From assembly GCF_963678975.1 (NCBI RefSeq), contig NC_089276.1, positions 30,954,368 to 31,018,367 on the forward strand: a DNA stretch of 64,000 bases. The letters are read 5' to 3'. This document shows positions 48,244-64,000 of this stretch, piece by piece. Source of the stretch: Dysidea avara (taxonomy: Eukaryota; Porifera; Demospongiae; Dictyoceratida; Dysideidae). Numbering within the stretch: the first letter of the stretch is position 1; each line of letters begins with the position of its first letter. The notes below the pieces were generated by a model. The model did not search any database. It had not been told where the DNA came from and saw only the letters and a list, made by a program, of their open reading frames with translations. The translations under genes and the position numbers were made by a program.

Positions 48244-48355
48244 GTTGGAGCCTCTGTGCATGGGGACGTGGTTTGCGGTTTATTGTACGGATATTCAGTG
48301 TCATAATTATTAAGGCGAGTATGAAGGTTTTCCCCAGTACTAAGAGAGGAGTAAA

Positions 48356-62831
<14,476 letters not shown>

Positions 62832-63302
62832 TATTATAATATAGAATAATTTATGTACTTCAATTAGGTACACATACATATTGGAGACACACAAACCATT
62901 TACACAATTCTTCTGTGAAAAGTATGGTGGTGTTGATTTTGTCATAACAAATTATATTATACAGCTGCAGGTGTACATACTTGACAAAAAATGTGACCGT
63001 CTTTATGTCCCCAACTGTATGTATGGGAAGGGGGCTAGGAGGTAATAGGATTTTTATTCAGTCTTAGTTTTAATAATAATTAAAGATACAAGGAGATTTG
63101 AAACTTGAAAGCACAGTACATGCTACATGATTTAGTTACTTTACTGTAGTATAGCAAATCTACCAAAATATATTATTTTGAATACAAATGCACTGCATAT
63201 ATGCTATAAAAATAATATATTGAACAAATTTAATGAGTATTCTCTAATGTTTTGTATATAGAGCAACTGTTTGCAAAGCAGAGAATAATATAACTAATGT
63301 GA

Positions 63303-63308
63303 TTTATT
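63303..63308 (-). terminator. Polyadenylation hexamer overlapping the kelch stop codon
   Basis: On the minus strand the stop reads TAAATAAATC, so AATAAA overlaps TAA. If used, the 3' UTR would be only about 10-30 bases. Confidence 0.45.
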
Positions 63309-63999
63309 TAATGTAATACATCTCAACAGTGTTCAAGCAAGATGAATTGCAAGCCTTAAGATTCTTTGTCTCTGTACAACCACCAATCACCAGAATGGCT
63401 CGATCACCTATTGGAGCTACTGCACAGTGTGCTCTTGGACCAGAGAGTGAGGCAACTTCATTCCATGAATTACTGTAGGGATCAAAAGTTAAAACAGAAG
63501 ATACTGTTTTGTTTTGTCGATCATCCCCACCAAGAACAACAAGAGGGTTGGATTGATGAACCACGGACATCTTATAATAGACCGTATCACGGCGCACTTC
63601 TTTCCAGGAATGTGTTGCAACAGATGAAGATATAAGATCACCAAATGGAATTGTATACACATTATTGCCACGGTTACTACCATCATCATAGCCAACTATC
63701 CACACCTGGTCTTGTGAAACAGTGACTGGCATGTCATACATCTTCGTTGGCAGGCGAGTAGTTAAAATGGTCCAAGTTTGATCCTGGATCTTCATCACTT
63801 CAATACTTCTGGTCATTGTACTTCTTTCTTTGACCTTACCTCCTAGTACTATGACATAATTGTCATGCACCACCACAGCTGGCCGATACCTTGGCTGAAT
63901 CATGCCTGGATAATGTGATTCCCACTGACCACTGTCTTCATTGTAGGTATCAACATTATTGACTGCAACCTTGTTGCTAGGCCGTCGTCCACCAATCAG
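63304..63999 (-). CDS. Kelch-repeat protein, C-terminal part (runs off the right edge)
   Basis: The minus-strand frame is open from the window edge to TAA at 63304-63306, 231 residues. Kelch blades are recognisable by repeated hydrophobic-Gly-Gly turns (LIGGRRPSNK, VLGGKVKERS, VVLGGDDRQN, LVIGGCTETK), each followed 15-25 residues later by a Trp (TWTILTTRLP, SWKEV, SWNEVASLSG). Kelch domains form beta-propellers for protein binding. The ATG at 63903 is internal to the domain, so the true start is to the right. Sponge genomes are known to carry coiled-coil plus kelch proteins; whether this one has a coiled coil cannot be seen. It is convergent with gene D, whose stop is 473 bp away. No in-window intron. 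Confidence 0.85.
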   Translation of the reverse strand: MIGGRRPSNKVAVNNVDTYNEDSGQWESHYPGMIQPRYRPAVVVHDNYVIVLGGKVKERSTMTRSIEVMKIQDQTWTILTTRLPTKMYDMPVTVSQDQVWIVGYDDGSNRGNNVYTIPFGDLISSSVATHSWKEVRRDTVYYKMSVVHQSNPLVVLGGDDRQNKTVSSVLTFDPYSNSWNEVASLSGPRAHCAVAPIGDRAILVIGGCTETKNLKACNSSCLNTVEMYYIK

Positions 64000-64000
64000 A

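Larger units (their letters stand above)
43533..48355. other. Spacer between genes B and D
   Basis: No convincing gene. It holds the compound TG array, a dispersed repeat (about 45285-45360), a TTTTAGTTATAG array (about 45560-46631) and a CGTGAGA motif cluster just before gene D. Confidence 0.5.

Overview
The window looks like nuclear DNA of an invertebrate animal. It is AT-rich and full of introns, with canonical GT..AG splice sites, many short inverted-repeat DNA elements, tRNA-derived SINEs, long TG/CA microsatellites and a BEL/Pao LTR retrotransposon. The style (TAGCTAGC-rich introns, abundant small palindromic repeats, coiled-coil and kelch genes) fits a demosponge best. That is inference; no species marker is present.

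The host coding content is a plus-strand array of related-looking coiled-coil genes. Gene A (3' part only) has exons at 186-698, 5195-5321 and 5381-5644. A decayed fragment follows at about 6888-7388. A degraded copy of gene A lies at about 17226-22846. Gene B runs from an ATG at 25322 to a stop at 43532 with at least nine exons. Gene D runs from an ATG at 48356 to a stop at 62831 with at least ten visible exons and at least one or two that I could not find. I joined exons by reading frame and intron phase at GT/AG sites. Most coiled-coil exons are bounded on both sides by phase-2 introns, and A and B end in a Ser/Glu tail. A kelch-repeat gene enters from the right edge on the minus strand and ends at 63304, convergent with gene D.

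The array is heavily invaded. A full-length BEL/Pao element (7739-13767) has 228-bp LTRs that read as identical, a 5-bp target duplication and an intact 1824-codon polyprotein, so it is very young. A non-autonomous hAT element (17281-18165, 8-bp duplication) sits inside an exon-like segment of the gene A copy. Introns and spacers hold further hAT, hAT5-like, Harbinger-like, pogo-like and TA-flanked MITEs, fold-back elements, a minus-strand LINE 3' fragment, a 94-bp minisatellite, and SINEs whose 3' ends run into TG repeats. No rRNA gene, convincing tRNA gene or CRISPR array was seen.

The function of the coiled-coil genes is unknown. They look structural or scaffold-like, and nothing catalytic is visible in them.
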